A stretch of 64,000 nucleotides of DNA from Nitrospiraceae bacterium (GCA_013140715.1 JABFSG010000033.1:62001-126000); one strand, 5' to 3'. Positions 35,728 through 45,513 are shown, numbered from the stretch's first letter. Numbers and translations are program-made. The notes: generated by a model from the letters alone, not told the origin.

Positions 35728-36105
35728 ATGGAAGACCTGGTTATCGAAGAAGAAGGTGCCTCGTCCGCACTAAAAATCACACTCGGTGATTTTCTGATCT
35801 TCATTAATTGGATGAATCAAGCCGAAAAATCTCTCGATCGCGCCGAAGCATTACCGACCATACCGGACTTGGATTCCGGCAAGGTCAAAGGCTGGGTCCA
35901 ACTTGTACAGCGGCTTGAGGAACGATTCCGACGGAGTGAGGAAAAGAAACTGGCACTGGAAGCGAACGTGATCGCACAGGAAGCACAGCTGGGACAGCTC
36001 CTATCCCACTTGCATGCAAATATCGCTTCACTTTACGACAACCTCGGACAATCTCAAAAAGCCGAAGAAGTTCGTCGACGGGCTGAAGCACTCCATGTAG
36101 GATAA
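35728..36105 (+). CDS. small helical hypothetical protein
   Basis: A 125-residue protein, start ATG 35728 with AAGGAG upstream. It is acidic at the N-terminus (MEDLVIEEEG), then almost wholly helical with heptad-like Leu/Ala spacing from about 55 to 120, so a coiled coil is likely. No domain is recognised. A CTACGCAG/CTGCGTAG inverted repeat follows (36108-36167). Confidence 0.6.
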   Translation: MEDLVIEEEGASSALKITLGDFLIFINWMNQAEKSLDRAEALPTIPDLDSGKVKGWVQLVQRLEERFRRSEEKKLALEANVIAQEAQLGQLLSHLHANIASLYDNLGQSQKAEEVRRRAEALHVG

Positions 36106-36107
36106 TA

Positions 36108-36167
36108 CTACGCAGCCTTCATTCCAGATGGTTGCAGTGACTCTTCTGACCGCCCTGCGTAGTTTCA
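36108..36167. repeat. inverted repeat after the coiled-coil gene
   Basis: ACTACGCAG and CTGCGTAGT form a perfect 9-bp pair about 42 bases apart, directly after the stop of the gene at 35728-36105. It may be a weak terminator or remnant of an insertion. The rest of the gap to 36428 shows no gene. Confidence 0.4.
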
Positions 36168-36428
36168 TTGGTACAGGTCTTCACAAGGGGCGGTCAGCAC
36201 TTTCCCGCGAGGAACGGCCTTATCGGTCCAGCGCCGTCACGCTTGTCAGCGGCATGGAACTTATTCAGATACTACGTATCTCTCTGGCCGTATTTTCGCA
36301 TTTTGTATATCCTCCCCTGCGTCCTAGCTATAATCGATCCCTCATGGTGACGGCCTTGTCACAGGCGGGACCTTTGGACTAGAAGCGATGAACTGGACGA
36401 GAAATTCACGCAAGACCCAAGGTGTCAG

Positions 36429-37352
36429 ATGATCAACGTGCTTCTTGTTGAAGACAATGACGTCGACGCTCAGCTTACACAGGATCTCCTCACTGAATGG
36501 AGTATCGATGAGTTCAAGATTACACGTACGAAAACGTTGGGAGAAGGGCTCGTACTTCTGAGCCGTGAGCGATTCGACGCCGTACTGTTGGACCTGTCGC
36601 TCCCGGATGCGTTCGGTCTCCCGACAGTCAGGCAGGTACATGCCACCAGCCCGACAATCCCTGTCGTCGTCCTGAGCGGCGTGAGCGATCAAAGTCTGGC
36701 TCTTCAGGCAGTCCAACAGGGAGCGCAGGATTACCTTGTCAAAGGTCAGGGCCATCCTGAGCTGTTGGCTCGTTCAGTCCGTTATGCCATTGAACGGAAA
36801 CGTTCTGAAGAGCACCTAACCTACCTGGCTCAATACGATCACTTGACCGGTCTGGTCAACCGCAGCCTTTTTCGCGATCGACTGGTTCAAGCAATGGCTC
36901 GGAGCAAGCGTTTGAACCAATCGATGGGGCTCATGCTCCTCGATCTGGATCGTTTCAAGGCGGTGAACGATACCTTCGGGCACGATATGGGAGATGAACT
37001 ACTCAAGACCGTATCTGAACGACTGAAAGCCTGTGTAAGAGAAGTGGATACCGTAGCCCGAATGGGTGGAGACGAGTTCACGATCATTCTTGAGGGAGTC
37101 ACATCCGAACAGAACATTCTGATGGTGGCAACCCGCATCACGGAATCCATTGCCACGCCTTTTGAATTGAAGATGCAGCACATCTCCATTGGCATCAGCA
37201 TTGGAGTTACGATTTATCCTCAGGACGATCACCCGGTCGACGAATTACTGAAACATGCAGACACGGCTATGTATCGAGCGAAACAGCAAGGCGGCAGCGC
37301 ATTCTACCTTCACCAGGTATCAGACGCTCCCTCGACCAATCCTCTTCCATGA
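36429..37352 (+). CDS. response regulator with diguanylate cyclase output
   Basis: A 307-residue protein. The receiver domain (1-120) has acidic ED (8-9), phosphoacceptor D55 in LLDLSLPD, and the K of YLVKG. The GGDEF domain (about 140-300) has DHLTGLVNR, an I-site RxxD (REVD) five residues before GGDEF (about 213-217), and a GVTIYPQD end. All catalytic and feedback residues are present, so it should make c-di-GMP upon phosphorylation. The partner histidine kinase is not nearby. A broken PilZ gene lies upstream. Confidence 0.93.
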   Translation: MINVLLVEDNDVDAQLTQDLLTEWSIDEFKITRTKTLGEGLVLLSRERFDAVLLDLSLPDAFGLPTVRQVHATSPTIPVVVLSGVSDQSLALQAVQQGAQDYLVKGQGHPELLARSVRYAIERKRSEEHLTYLAQYDHLTGLVNRSLFRDRLVQAMARSKRLNQSMGLMLLDLDRFKAVNDTFGHDMGDELLKTVSERLKACVREVDTVARMGGDEFTIILEGVTSEQNILMVATRITESIATPFELKMQHISIGISIGVTIYPQDDHPVDELLKHADTAMYRAKQQGGSAFYLHQVSDAPSTNPLP

Positions 37353-37467
37353 TGTGTCTGTACTATAGACGAGGGCGATAGCAGTCCCTGTCGGGCATTC
37401 ACACTCCTCTCGAACTCAGCTTTTGTGATTACTGGGCTGATTCCCTCTGTCGTCGATAATTATCTGC

Positions 37468-38256
37468 TCATCGTCCGATATCCCCCAGCGGCTGATCCGT
37501 CACAATCAGGGTCCCTCGGGGATTGGGAGCAAGAATGTTTGAAGTATCGAGCCCCTCGCGACCGGGAGTAGGGGTACAGTCAGGAGTCATCACCAATCCC
37601 CAGTGCTGATTCTCGCTGCACTTATTGTCGACAAGGAGCCCTGCCGCGTGATGAAAAAGCAGAATTCCACTCAACATATTCTCTCGGCACTGGTTCCGAA
37701 CAAGTTCCGGATGGCTTCCGGAGTCGCGCACCGCAATACCAAAATGATGGTTGCCCCGGCAGACGTTATCGGCGATCCTCGGCTGAGCTCCGGCAAACAC
37801 AAAAACCCCCGATTCGCGGTTGCCACAGACTTCGTTCTCGACAAATGTCAATCGTGATTGCGGACCATAAATCACGACGCCGGACAAAATTCCCTCCATG
37901 GCACGGCACTGTGTCACCGCACAAGAAGAGTCGAGCAGGTTCATCGCTGAATGCTGATCGCTCCCGACGTATCGAAACGTAATACCGGAGATGCGACCGT
38001 TTGGAACCTGCTGCAGATAGAGGGGTCCTCCACGACGGGAAAAAATCTGCACCGCATCTCGACCGGCACCCACCAAATGAATCGGCCGCCCCGTGATAAA
38101 CACTTTGTCCTCATAGACTCCGGGGCGGACAAAGACTTGGTCATATTCCCCTGCATCGAGTAATGCTGCGCTCGGTCGCGGATACGAATCACCGTCCTTC
38201 GCGTCGACGATTAGGGTCTTTCCGCCGAGTGGATTAGCCGGAGGGTCAGTCATCAT
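37468..38256 (-). CDS. right-handed beta-helix repeat protein
   Basis: A 262-residue protein from ATG 38256, chosen because GGAG lies 6 bases upstream; ATG 38268 is in frame further up. The N-terminus resembles a NosD/pectate-lyase-like entry (LIVDAKDGDSYPRPSAALLDA), followed by beta-helix turns such as GVVIYGPQSRLTFVENEVCG, GIAVRDSGSHPELVRNQC and GILLFHHAAGLLVDNKCS. Beta-helices bind or cleave polysaccharides. No catalytic acid set can be assigned, and no signal peptide is visible. Function unknown. Confidence 0.8.
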   Translation of the reverse strand: MMTDPPANPLGGKTLIVDAKDGDSYPRPSAALLDAGEYDQVFVRPGVYEDKVFITGRPIHLVGAGRDAVQIFSRRGGPLYLQQVPNGRISGITFRYVGSDQHSAMNLLDSSCAVTQCRAMEGILSGVVIYGPQSRLTFVENEVCGNRESGVFVFAGAQPRIADNVCRGNHHFGIAVRDSGSHPELVRNQCRENMLSGILLFHHAAGLLVDNKCSENQHWGLVMTPDCTPTPGREGLDTSNILAPNPRGTLIVTDQPLGDIGR

Positions 38257-38613
38257 GTCCAACTCCATTCACCATACCATTCTCTTCTGGAGAACTTGAT
38301 CTGAGCTACCGGGCAGCATTAATTGTTCGCACACAAGTCACGTTGGCCACAAACCGTTTACTCAAGCCACTGTACGAGTTGCCACCTCCATTCTGTCAAG
38401 CGGGAAAGCACAGCCACAGATCGTACAAATCTGTCGTTCACTTGGGGACAGACACTCGATAATGCGAGACATCCCCTGACATCGAATAGCGCCAAACTCA
38501 CGGATTCACATGGGTTTTAGCCATATCAGGTCATCGCATGGTGGCACGGCGATTGCGTTACCCATTAAGAGAAAAAGTACCGAGACCTTGTCGAGCAGTA
38601 CGGAGGTATGACC
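38257..38613. other. 357-bp divergent control region
   Basis: It separates the beta-helix gene (-) from the TPR gene (+). Apart from the GGAGG at 38602-38606 I see no specific motif. Confidence 0.4.
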
Positions 38614-39126
38614 ATGAAGAGGCTGATGACCCTGCTCTCAGGAGTACTAGCAATTCTGTTCTCTCTCAATCTAGCCCTGGCCTCTCCCCCCAACAAACAG
38701 GATTCCAGTCGGCACCTCTATGAACGAGTGATGGAGGAGTACAAACACAAGGACTACGAGGCAGCGCTGGCTGGCTTTCGATTCTTCCTCGAACTCCACG
38801 GGCAATCTTCGCTGGCAGCCAACGCGCAATATTGGATGGGAGAATGCCAGTACCGATTAGGGCGCTATAAGGAAGCCCTGAAGTCTTTCTACCACGTTGT
38901 GTCCTACTACCCTCTCAGCCCGAAGCTTGCCGCCTCGACCTTGAAAATCGGGCAAAGTTACACCAGACTGAAGGACCACGAAAAGGCCCGGACGATGTTC
39001 GAGCGAGTGATCGATGAATACCCTGAAAGCCCCGAAGCAGAACTGGCAAGAAAAGCCCTCGATGCGGCGCCCATGCGAGATGCGGAACCGGCCCCTCAAC
39101 TAACCGGCAACAGCTCTTCCGATTAG
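38614..39126 (+). CDS. exported TPR protein, YbgF/CpoB-like
   Basis: From ATG 38614 the protein has 170 residues. This start lies 7 bases after GGAGG, whereas ATG 38608 is only one base after it. A signal peptide ends near LNLALA. Three TPR units follow, with the YbgF-type phrases QYWMGECQYRLGRYKEAL, KLAASTLKIGQSY and YPESPEAELARKAL. YbgF-like proteins link Tol-Pal and cell-wall synthesis in proteobacteria; no tol genes are here. The coiled-coil part of true CpoB is missing. Confidence 0.78.
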   Translation: MKRLMTLLSGVLAILFSLNLALASPPNKQDSSRHLYERVMEEYKHKDYEAALAGFRFFLELHGQSSLAANAQYWMGECQYRLGRYKEALKSFYHVVSYYPLSPKLAASTLKIGQSYTRLKDHEKARTMFERVIDEYPESPEAELARKALDAAPMRDAEPAPQLTGNSSSD

Positions 39127-39174
39127 TGTTGTTTCAATATCGACAAAGAACGCGTCGGCAATATGCAGAGGCAG

Positions 39175-39687
39175 TCACTCGTCCTCACTGACGCCAAGCA
39201 ACTGAGCCAGTTGAAGGACCGTATAGGACGTTTGGGGCTTCAAGATCGTCAATGTGATACCGGCTGCCTGTAAGACAGATTGGATATCCTGTCTCCGTGA
39301 GACCTCATGAGGCTGAGGAGGGAAACCGTCCTCAAGCAACACAACCTGCTCCGCAACCTTCGTTCCTGGGTGGACCAACACAAAATCGAGTTGCTTCAGC
39401 GCGATCTGCCGCAACACCTGCAACCGAACCTTCCCATCCCCCTCGACACTGACAACAGACCAGAGTGGAACCCTTGCAAAAACCAGATAATGGTCTTCCA
39501 CGGCCAAACGTATAAGATTATAGAGGAGCAAATCTGTGTCGGTCAGAAGAGGCTGGGGACGGAGCGTGACGCTAGGAGGAAGCACAAAGGCTTCTTTTTC
39601 AAATGACCCACTAGTTGACGAGGCCCTCATCCGCCAAACCAGAAAAGCCAAGAACGCAAGAGCAAGAACGATGAAAACTATCTCCAT
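39175..39687 (-). CDS. membrane-anchored DUF2726 protein
   Basis: A 170-residue protein with one N-terminal membrane helix (IVFIVLALAFLAFLVW). The rest matches DUF2726: LLTDTDLLLYNLIRLAVEDHYLVFARV, then LKQLDFVLVHPGT and VVLLED. DUF2726 has a nuclease-like alpha/beta fold, sometimes linked to topoisomerase zinc fingers, but no function is proven. It lies 8 bp after anmK on the same strand. Confidence 0.75.
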   Translation of the reverse strand: MEIVFIVLALAFLAFLVWRMRASSTSGSFEKEAFVLPPSVTLRPQPLLTDTDLLLYNLIRLAVEDHYLVFARVPLWSVVSVEGDGKVRLQVLRQIALKQLDFVLVHPGTKVAEQVVLLEDGFPPQPHEVSRRQDIQSVLQAAGITLTILKPQTSYTVLQLAQLLGVSEDE

Positions 39688-39695
39688 GATCGCAA

Positions 39696-40874
39696 CTACC
39701 GCGCAGGAAGAGAATCACGCCATCGTGGTCCGTTCGGAACAATCGTGCCGAGTAGGACCGGATGGTCGGCGCCCGTCACAGACGGAACGTTGCCCCATTG
39801 CCCCGTCACGGTTTGATAGGCCAACAGGGCAAAAGCCACGGCCTCAAACAGCTTACTGTCCCACCCCAGAGCATCAAATGTGGTGACCGGAACCGGGGCA
39901 AAAACCGTTGCAAGGTGGGCCATGATTGCCCGGTTACGGACGCCGCCTCCTCCTACCACCACTTCATTGATCTCACCGTTGATCCAACGTCGCGAGGTTC
40001 CAACCGCCTTGGCCGTCCACATACTGCAGGTCGCCAATAGATCTTCCATCGAGAGGTTGCGTTGCTGCTGCATGGTGATAAGTTCTTCGATGAGATCAGG
40101 ACCGAACGCCTCCCGTCCAGTCGATTTGGGCGGCCGCTTGGACAGAAATGGATGCGCGAGCAACTTGCCCAAGAGTCGCGAATCAACCTGCCCTTTCATG
40201 GCTAATTTTCCATCACGATCCATTAGCAGGCGCCCATCGGTGACACGCGCCATAAGACTATCCAGCACCATATTGGCCGGCCCCGTATCGAATGCCTGCA
40301 CTCCACCGAGCTGTCCCCCTTTCGGCACATAGGTCACGTTGCTGATGCCGCCAAGATTCACCACCAACCTTGCACGCCGCGCATGCTTCAAAAGCAACGC
40401 ATGGGCGATGGGTGTCAGCGGAGCCCCTTGACCTCCTGCGGCAATATCACGGGAACGGAAATTGGCAACGGTCGTAACTCCCGTTCTTTCGGCAATGACC
40501 GCCGGCTCGGCAATTTGAAGTGTAGACCGAATCGCCCCGACACCCGATGCATGGGTCCCATGCGGAAGATGGTGTACGGTTTGTCCATGAGAACCGATCA
40601 ACGCCACGTCGCTCGGCTGAAGTTTCGCCTGTCGAATCACGAGCAACGCTGCATTCGCAAACCATTCACCAAGCAGCGCATTGAGGTGACAGACATCCGC
40701 AACTGTTCCGGAAACCGACGCGGTGAGAATCCGCTGTTGTAATGAACGTGGGTAGGCCAACGTATGGGCCGCGAGTGTCCGTGCCTTCAAAGAACGACCT
40801 CGCCCGGAAAGATCCACAAGTGCTGCATCAACACCATCACCGGATGTCCCAGACATCAGTCCCACAACATACAT
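39696..40874 (-). CDS. anmK: anhydro-N-acetylmuramic acid kinase
   Basis: A 392-residue ASKHA kinase with MYVVGLMSGTSGDGVDAAL at the start, GSHGQTVHH, NLGGISNVTYV and the late GGGVRN motif. AnmK phosphorylates and hydrolyses 1,6-anhydroMurNAc during peptidoglycan recycling, downstream of lytic transglycosylases such as the one at 33613-34314. The length matches the family. Start at ATG 40874. Confidence 0.93.
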   Translation of the reverse strand: MYVVGLMSGTSGDGVDAALVDLSGRGRSLKARTLAAHTLAYPRSLQQRILTASVSGTVADVCHLNALLGEWFANAALLVIRQAKLQPSDVALIGSHGQTVHHLPHGTHASGVGAIRSTLQIAEPAVIAERTGVTTVANFRSRDIAAGGQGAPLTPIAHALLLKHARRARLVVNLGGISNVTYVPKGGQLGGVQAFDTGPANMVLDSLMARVTDGRLLMDRDGKLAMKGQVDSRLLGKLLAHPFLSKRPPKSTGREAFGPDLIEELITMQQQRNLSMEDLLATCSMWTAKAVGTSRRWINGEINEVVVGGGGVRNRAIMAHLATVFAPVPVTTFDALGWDSKLFEAVAFALLAYQTVTGQWGNVPSVTGADHPVLLGTIVPNGPRWRDSLPAR

Positions 40875-41033
40875 TCCTTCTTCCCTCCTGAGGTCGGCTA
40901 AGGTGCGCTAGGATCGCTACGCTAATGGAACTATCCGGCGAGGTCAACAGGGAAGACATCGTGACCGAAGTATCGCAATCAACCCACGTCAGTGCGTTGA
41001 CAACCAAGGGACCCAATGTTAGCGTCCCCACCC

Positions 41034-41963
41034 ATGTTGAAGTTTCGACTCCTGTGTCTTATCTGGGTAACTCTCATATGTAACAATGCATTCACTACAC
41101 CGCCGGCCCTTGCCGCCTCTCCTGCCGAGCCCATCAATATTGTCGTCACGATTCCCGTCTTAAAGGACCTAGCCGAACAGGTCGGCGGACCCTACGTGCG
41201 GGTGACTTCCCTACTGAGCGGCTATGAAAACGAACACACCTATGCCCCCAAACCGAGCGATCTGATCGCGGTCCGGAAAGCCAAATTGCTCTTCGAAGTC
41301 GGTATCGGTCTAGAAGTGTGGATCTCCGCCTTGGTGAAGAATGCCGGCAGCTCATCGCTCCGGGTCGTCACCACCTCCAAAGGAATCGCACTTCTTCGTG
41401 ACAGACCGGAGCATGACGGCGCAGCCCATGCCGCCGACACGAACGAACGAGGGAATCCCCACGTCTGGATGGATCCTGAGAATGCGACGACCATGATGCG
41501 GCATATTACAGAAGCGCTCATTCGGGCGGATCCCACTCATGCGACGGAGTATCGAGCCAACCAGGCCTCTTACCTTCGGAAGCTGGACCAGCTTCGAGGG
41601 GAACTGAATGACCGGCTCACGCGTCTTGCCGATCGAAGATTCATCTCTCATCATCCAGCCTGGCCCTACTTCGCAAGGCGCTTTGGTTTCCAGGTCGTTG
41701 GAACGATCCAGCCTCAATCCGGGAGTGAACCCTCAGCACTCCACCTTCACAGCCTCATCACCAAGATCAAAAAGGACCGAATCAAGGTCGTGGTCTCGGA
41801 AATTCAACTGAGTCAAAAGATCCCCGAGCTGTTGGCCAAAGAAACCGGCGCGCGGGTGGTAGTGCTCACGACTCTGCCGGGGGGCCTCCCGCACACTGAG
41901 ACCTATCTCGACATGCTCCGTTATAATGTGCTCCAATTGGCCAATGCGCTGGACGCAGCCTAG
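41034..41963 (+). CDS. metal ABC transporter substrate-binding protein (ZnuA/MntC family)
   Basis: A 309-residue cluster A-I binding protein from ATG 41034; ATG 41016 is also in frame. The signal peptide ends near ALAASPAEP. Metal ligands appear in NEHTYAPKPSD (His68), NPHVWMDP, ISHHPAWPYF and the acidic SEIQLSQK region. It lacks the long His-rich loop of zinc-specific ZnuA, having only a short HDGAAHAADT, so Zn, Mn or Fe are all possible. The ATPase and permease follow in the same operon. Confidence 0.9.
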   Translation: MLKFRLLCLIWVTLICNNAFTTPPALAASPAEPINIVVTIPVLKDLAEQVGGPYVRVTSLLSGYENEHTYAPKPSDLIAVRKAKLLFEVGIGLEVWISALVKNAGSSSLRVVTTSKGIALLRDRPEHDGAAHAADTNERGNPHVWMDPENATTMMRHITEALIRADPTHATEYRANQASYLRKLDQLRGELNDRLTRLADRRFISHHPAWPYFARRFGFQVVGTIQPQSGSEPSALHLHSLITKIKKDRIKVVVSEIQLSQKIPELLAKETGARVVVLTTLPGGLPHTETYLDMLRYNVLQLANALDAA

Positions 41964-42015
41964 CGATTGATAGGCACCGGGTTCAGCGGTTTGGATAAGA
42001 GGAGTCTTCACCGAC

Positions 42016-42807
42016 GTGGCAAGTCATTCGTCTCCTATCATTCACTTCGATCATGCCACCTTTGGGTTCCCTGGAGTGATTGCACTGGAAGATATCTCGA
42101 TCGAGATTCAATCCGGCGAGTTCATAGGGGTCATCGGGCCCAACGGGTCAGGAAAAACGACGCTCTGCCGCGCAGTCCTCGGTTTGATGCCCCCCTTGAA
42201 GGGTCACCTCAGAATCTTCGATTGTGCCTGCGATGAGCTTCGCTGTCATCACAAGGCCATGATCGGCTACCTCCCACAAAAAGGTGTCGTCGATAGGAAT
42301 TTTCCTGTAACGGTGCTTGAAACGGTGACAATGGGCCGCTATGGGGCGCTGGGCTTGTTCAAACGTCCAGGACGGAAAGATCGAGAGATCGCCATGGAAT
42401 CTCTGTCTCACGTCGGAATGGACATGCACAAGGACACAGCGCTGGGATATCTCTCCGGCGGACAACAGCAGCGGGTCTTCATCGCCAGAGCCCTGGCTCA
42501 GCAACCGCAAGTGTTGTTACTGGACGAACCGACGACCGGATTGGATATCACAACGCAGCACAACGTCGTCGAGCTGGTGCAGCATCTGCACGAGGAACTC
42601 GGCTTGACCATTCTGTTGATCACCCATGACATCAATATGATCCGTTCTCGAGTCGACCGGCTCGTGCTCCTCAAGACCCGTCTCTACGCCGCAGGACCAC
42701 CCGCCGATGTCCTAAAACCGGACATCCTCAGCCAGGTCTACGGGAAGGATCTGGTCATTACTGACAAAGACCTCGTTATCGTTGAAGATTATCACCACCA
42801 TCATTGA
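42016..42807 (+). CDS. metal ABC transporter ATP-binding protein
   Basis: A 263-residue ATPase, GTG start at 42016. Walker A GPNGSGKTT, Q-loop GYLPQK, signature LSGGQQQR, Walker B LLLDEPTTGLD and switch His in LITHD are all present, as in ZnuC/MntB. The C-terminus ends in EDYHHHH, a natural His tail that may bind metal. It sits 52 bp after the binding-protein gene and 12 bp before the permease. Confidence 0.92.
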   Translation: MASHSSPIIHFDHATFGFPGVIALEDISIEIQSGEFIGVIGPNGSGKTTLCRAVLGLMPPLKGHLRIFDCACDELRCHHKAMIGYLPQKGVVDRNFPVTVLETVTMGRYGALGLFKRPGRKDREIAMESLSHVGMDMHKDTALGYLSGGQQQRVFIARALAQQPQVLLLDEPTTGLDITTQHNVVELVQHLHEELGLTILLITHDINMIRSRVDRLVLLKTRLYAAGPPADVLKPDILSQVYGKDLVITDKDLVIVEDYHHHH

Positions 42808-42819
42808 CCATTCCGCACG

Positions 42820-43644
42820 ATGTTTGAACTCTTCGCATACGACTTCATGCAACGCTCCCTCCTCGCCGCGGCGCTCGTTGGCGCTCTATGCTCGACGATT
42901 GGAGTCTTCGTCGTATTGCGAGGGTTGGCATTTATGGGGGCCGGCACGGCCCATGCTGCGTTTGCCGGAGTGGCGCTCGGTTATCTCATGGGTTGGCCAC
43001 CGCTACTGATGGCCTTGCTCTTTGGCCTTGCCACGGTCTGGGTCACGGGATGGGTTGAAGAAAAAGGCCGCATGAAGTTGGATGTCTCCATTGGCATCCT
43101 CTACACCGCGACCATGGCCCTGGCCATTCTCTTCATCGGCCTGATGAAGACCTATAATGCCGAGGTCTATGGCTACCTCTTCGGAAATGTGCTGGCCGTA
43201 ACCAGCGAGGAACTTCTCACAATTGCAGGATTGAGTATCGTCGTCGTTGGAGCGATTGTGCTCTTCTCGAAGGAACTCTACTTTATCGCCTTCGACCAAG
43301 AAATGGCAGAAGCCTCCGGCGTACCGGCCCGGCGTATATTTTTCCTGTTGCTGACCTTGGTCGCGCTCACAGTGGTGATCTCGCTCAAAACCGTCGGCGG
43401 GATCCTGGTCTTTGCGATGATCCTGATTCCAGCCTCTACGGCCTACCAACTCACGCATAGTCTCTCGACTCTAACCTGGTATTCCATCGTCATTGGAGTC
43501 TTCTGCTCAGTCGGGGGAGTACTCATCTCTTCTTATTGGGATGTCCCATCCGGTCCCGCCATTGTGCTGCTTGCCACGCTGCTCTTTTTTGTCGCCATCC
43601 TTCTTTCTCCCAAGAGACAACGGCAATCCCTTGCCGTCAACTAA
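42820..43644 (+). CDS. metal ABC transporter permease (ABC-3 family)
   Basis: A 274-residue membrane protein with about eight hydrophobic segments in the ABC-3 (ZnuB/MntC-type) pattern: RSLLAAALVGALCSTIG at the start, FMGAGTAHAAFAGVALG, and the conserved LKTVGGILVFAMILIPAS late segment. Third gene of the importer operon. No regulator gene or obvious Zur/MntR box was found. Confidence 0.9.
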   Translation: MFELFAYDFMQRSLLAAALVGALCSTIGVFVVLRGLAFMGAGTAHAAFAGVALGYLMGWPPLLMALLFGLATVWVTGWVEEKGRMKLDVSIGILYTATMALAILFIGLMKTYNAEVYGYLFGNVLAVTSEELLTIAGLSIVVVGAIVLFSKELYFIAFDQEMAEASGVPARRIFFLLLTLVALTVVISLKTVGGILVFAMILIPASTAYQLTHSLSTLTWYSIVIGVFCSVGGVLISSYWDVPSGPAIVLLATLLFFVAILLSPKRQRQSLAVN

Positions 43645-43939
43645 TCTCGACTCCATCCGACTCTTTATCCATTATTTATGTCGCCCTTCCCTGTAGGGCT
43701 ACACCTACAGCACTGTGTCCCCAATGAGTCATTATTCTTGAAGTAGAACGGGATCAATCTTGCTTTTGCATCGCCCAGCAACCGTGAGGTGGCTAAGCAT
43801 TCATATTGATTGAGTAATTTTGCACAGCGCACTACGGTCGGCTCAAGAGTAAGCTCGGTACCGAACTTGCTCAACCGACGCAGAGAAAACAGGTGCCTGC
43901 GGCCTATATACATCATTAACATCAGGGAGGGTTTGTCAT

Positions 43940-44581
43940 ATGGGTGTCGTGATAGCTCGTTGGGGCTTGGTCGGTTTGATGCTGCTTAGCGTGCTCGCCC
44001 AAGCCGGCCAAGCACAGTCGGAAGAATGGAAGATGGAACAGGGTGGAATAGAGCCGGGTAAAGTCGTGCTCGGCATGCGCGCAGGATTTGCGCCGGCGAC
44101 TCAAACTGTTTCGCAAGGGACTTCGACCGATGTCGGCTCTCTGGTCAACTTCCAGGGTATGTATAGCCTCAACAAGTGGCTGTTAGCCGGCATGATGCTG
44201 GAATGGGAACGGCATGGCATGAATCAAGAGAGGCCTAATATTGACCTCGGTCATCAGGATACCGTGTCGATACTCCCAACCGTCGAAATCCGTCCGGTCA
44301 AGTTCGGTCAGCTCATCCCCTATGCCAATATGAGCGTTGGGGTCAACGTGAACAGCTTTGGAGAAAGCAGTGCAATCAGCGGCAACACCTTTTCTCCCAG
44401 TAACACCTTCGCCTGGCGACTCGGCTGGGGCGCCGACTACATGCTCACCAGACAGTTCGCACTGAATACCGAAATGGCCTATAAGCGCAATGACGGACAT
44501 GTGACGGTGAACGGGGTTCGCGACAACGACTGGAACGCCTCGTCCTTCGGCTTTCTCGTCGGAGCCAAACTCTTCTTTTAA
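43940..44581 (+). CDS. outer-membrane beta-barrel protein
   Basis: A 213-residue exported protein: signal peptide ending near AGQAQSEEW, then amphipathic strands (VVLGMRAGFAP, YSLNKWLLAGMMLEWERH, AWRLGWGADYML) and a C-terminal Phe (GAKLFF). The size and turn pattern resemble 8-stranded OmpW/OmpA-like barrels. No periplasmic domain. An ATG start at 43940 follows AGGGAGGG. A strong hairpin follows the stop. Role unknown. Confidence 0.78.
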   Translation: MGVVIARWGLVGLMLLSVLAQAGQAQSEEWKMEQGGIEPGKVVLGMRAGFAPATQTVSQGTSTDVGSLVNFQGMYSLNKWLLAGMMLEWERHGMNQERPNIDLGHQDTVSILPTVEIRPVKFGQLIPYANMSVGVNVNSFGESSAISGNTFSPSNTFAWRLGWGADYMLTRQFALNTEMAYKRNDGHVTVNGVRDNDWNASSFGFLVGAKLFF

Positions 44582-44607
44582 TTCTGAACATTCGAAACAG
44601 GGCTTGC

Positions 44608-44640
44608 GGCAAGGAACCTCCGCTCAGGGGGTTCCTTGCC
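44608..44640. terminator. hairpin terminator between convergent genes
   Basis: GGCAAGGAACC (44608-44618) and GGTTCCTTGCC (44630-44640) form a perfect 11-bp stem with an 11-base loop between the beta-barrel gene and hemD. The T-run is weak on both sides. Confidence 0.7.
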
Positions 44641-44667
44641 AGATCTGTCATTTCTAGAAGGTTTCGA

Positions 44668-45513
44668 TTATTGCGGTACTTTCGCTTGGAGCAAATGATA
44701 GGCCTGCTCTGCTGTCTTTTTAACCAGAACGCCCATCTTTGAACGCGACGGTTCGAAATCGATAGGTAGGTCATAGTGGCGAAGACGTTCACTGGCAGTG
44801 GGACCGATGGACCCAACGATCATTTTTCTACACGCTTCTTTGAACTGCACTGTGAGGCCTGCCTGTTCAAGTAACTGCATGACATGATCAGCCTGTGCAG
44901 CATTGGTGACCAGCATCACCCGAACGTTCCCCGCGATGATCTCGTCGAGTACCCGCTTCAAGGGGCCTGTGTCTTCCGGCAGCGCCCAACGGTAGATGGG
45001 CACGGGAAAGACTTCAGCGCCGCGTTGTTTTAAAGCTTCAAGAAAATCAGGATTGGACATGCCGTATTCTTGCACAGCCACGCAGAGACCCTTGACGGGG
45101 CGGTACTCATCGAGTGTCGAGACGACCTCGACCCATGTGTTCGGCTCCGGCACGGTGAGAGTCGGAGTGAGGCCAAGGGTCTTGAGTGCCGCGACGGACT
45201 TAGGGCCGCGAGCGACGATTGCCGTCTGCTTGAGTCCCGCCATGATCGACGACAGCGGATGGCAGGGACGGAGAATGTCGAAGAGGGTGGTGGTGCCGAT
45301 GCCCGTCATGAGGATGAGGATGTCGACCTGCCCGTCGATCAGCCTGCCACCGAAACGCAATACAGCGGGGTTGTCCTGGATGGGAACTTCTCGGAGTGCA
45401 GGAACCACGAAAGGTCGGCCGCCATACCGTTCAATCAATCGAGCCATCTCTGTTGCCATACGGCTCTCGAATGCGGCCACCATCATTCCTCTAAAGCCCT
45501 GGTGTTGTGTCAT
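44668..45513 (-). CDS. hemD: uroporphyrinogen-III synthase
   Basis: A 281-residue protein with the two-lobe HemD pattern: RMATEMARLIERYGGRPFVVPALREVP at the start, ILMTGIGTTTLFDIL, IVARGPKSVAALKTLGL, YGMSNPDFLEALKQRGAEV, VMLVTNAAQADHVM and a conserved IGPTASERL near the end. It closes hydroxymethylbilane to uroporphyrinogen III in heme, siroheme and cobalamin synthesis. No other hem genes are adjacent. ATG start at 45513. Confidence 0.9.
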   Translation of the reverse strand: MTQHQGFRGMMVAAFESRMATEMARLIERYGGRPFVVPALREVPIQDNPAVLRFGGRLIDGQVDILILMTGIGTTTLFDILRPCHPLSSIMAGLKQTAIVARGPKSVAALKTLGLTPTLTVPEPNTWVEVVSTLDEYRPVKGLCVAVQEYGMSNPDFLEALKQRGAEVFPVPIYRWALPEDTGPLKRVLDEIIAGNVRVMLVTNAAQADHVMQLLEQAGLTVQFKEACRKMIVGSIGPTASERLRHYDLPIDFEPSRSKMGVLVKKTAEQAYHLLQAKVPQ

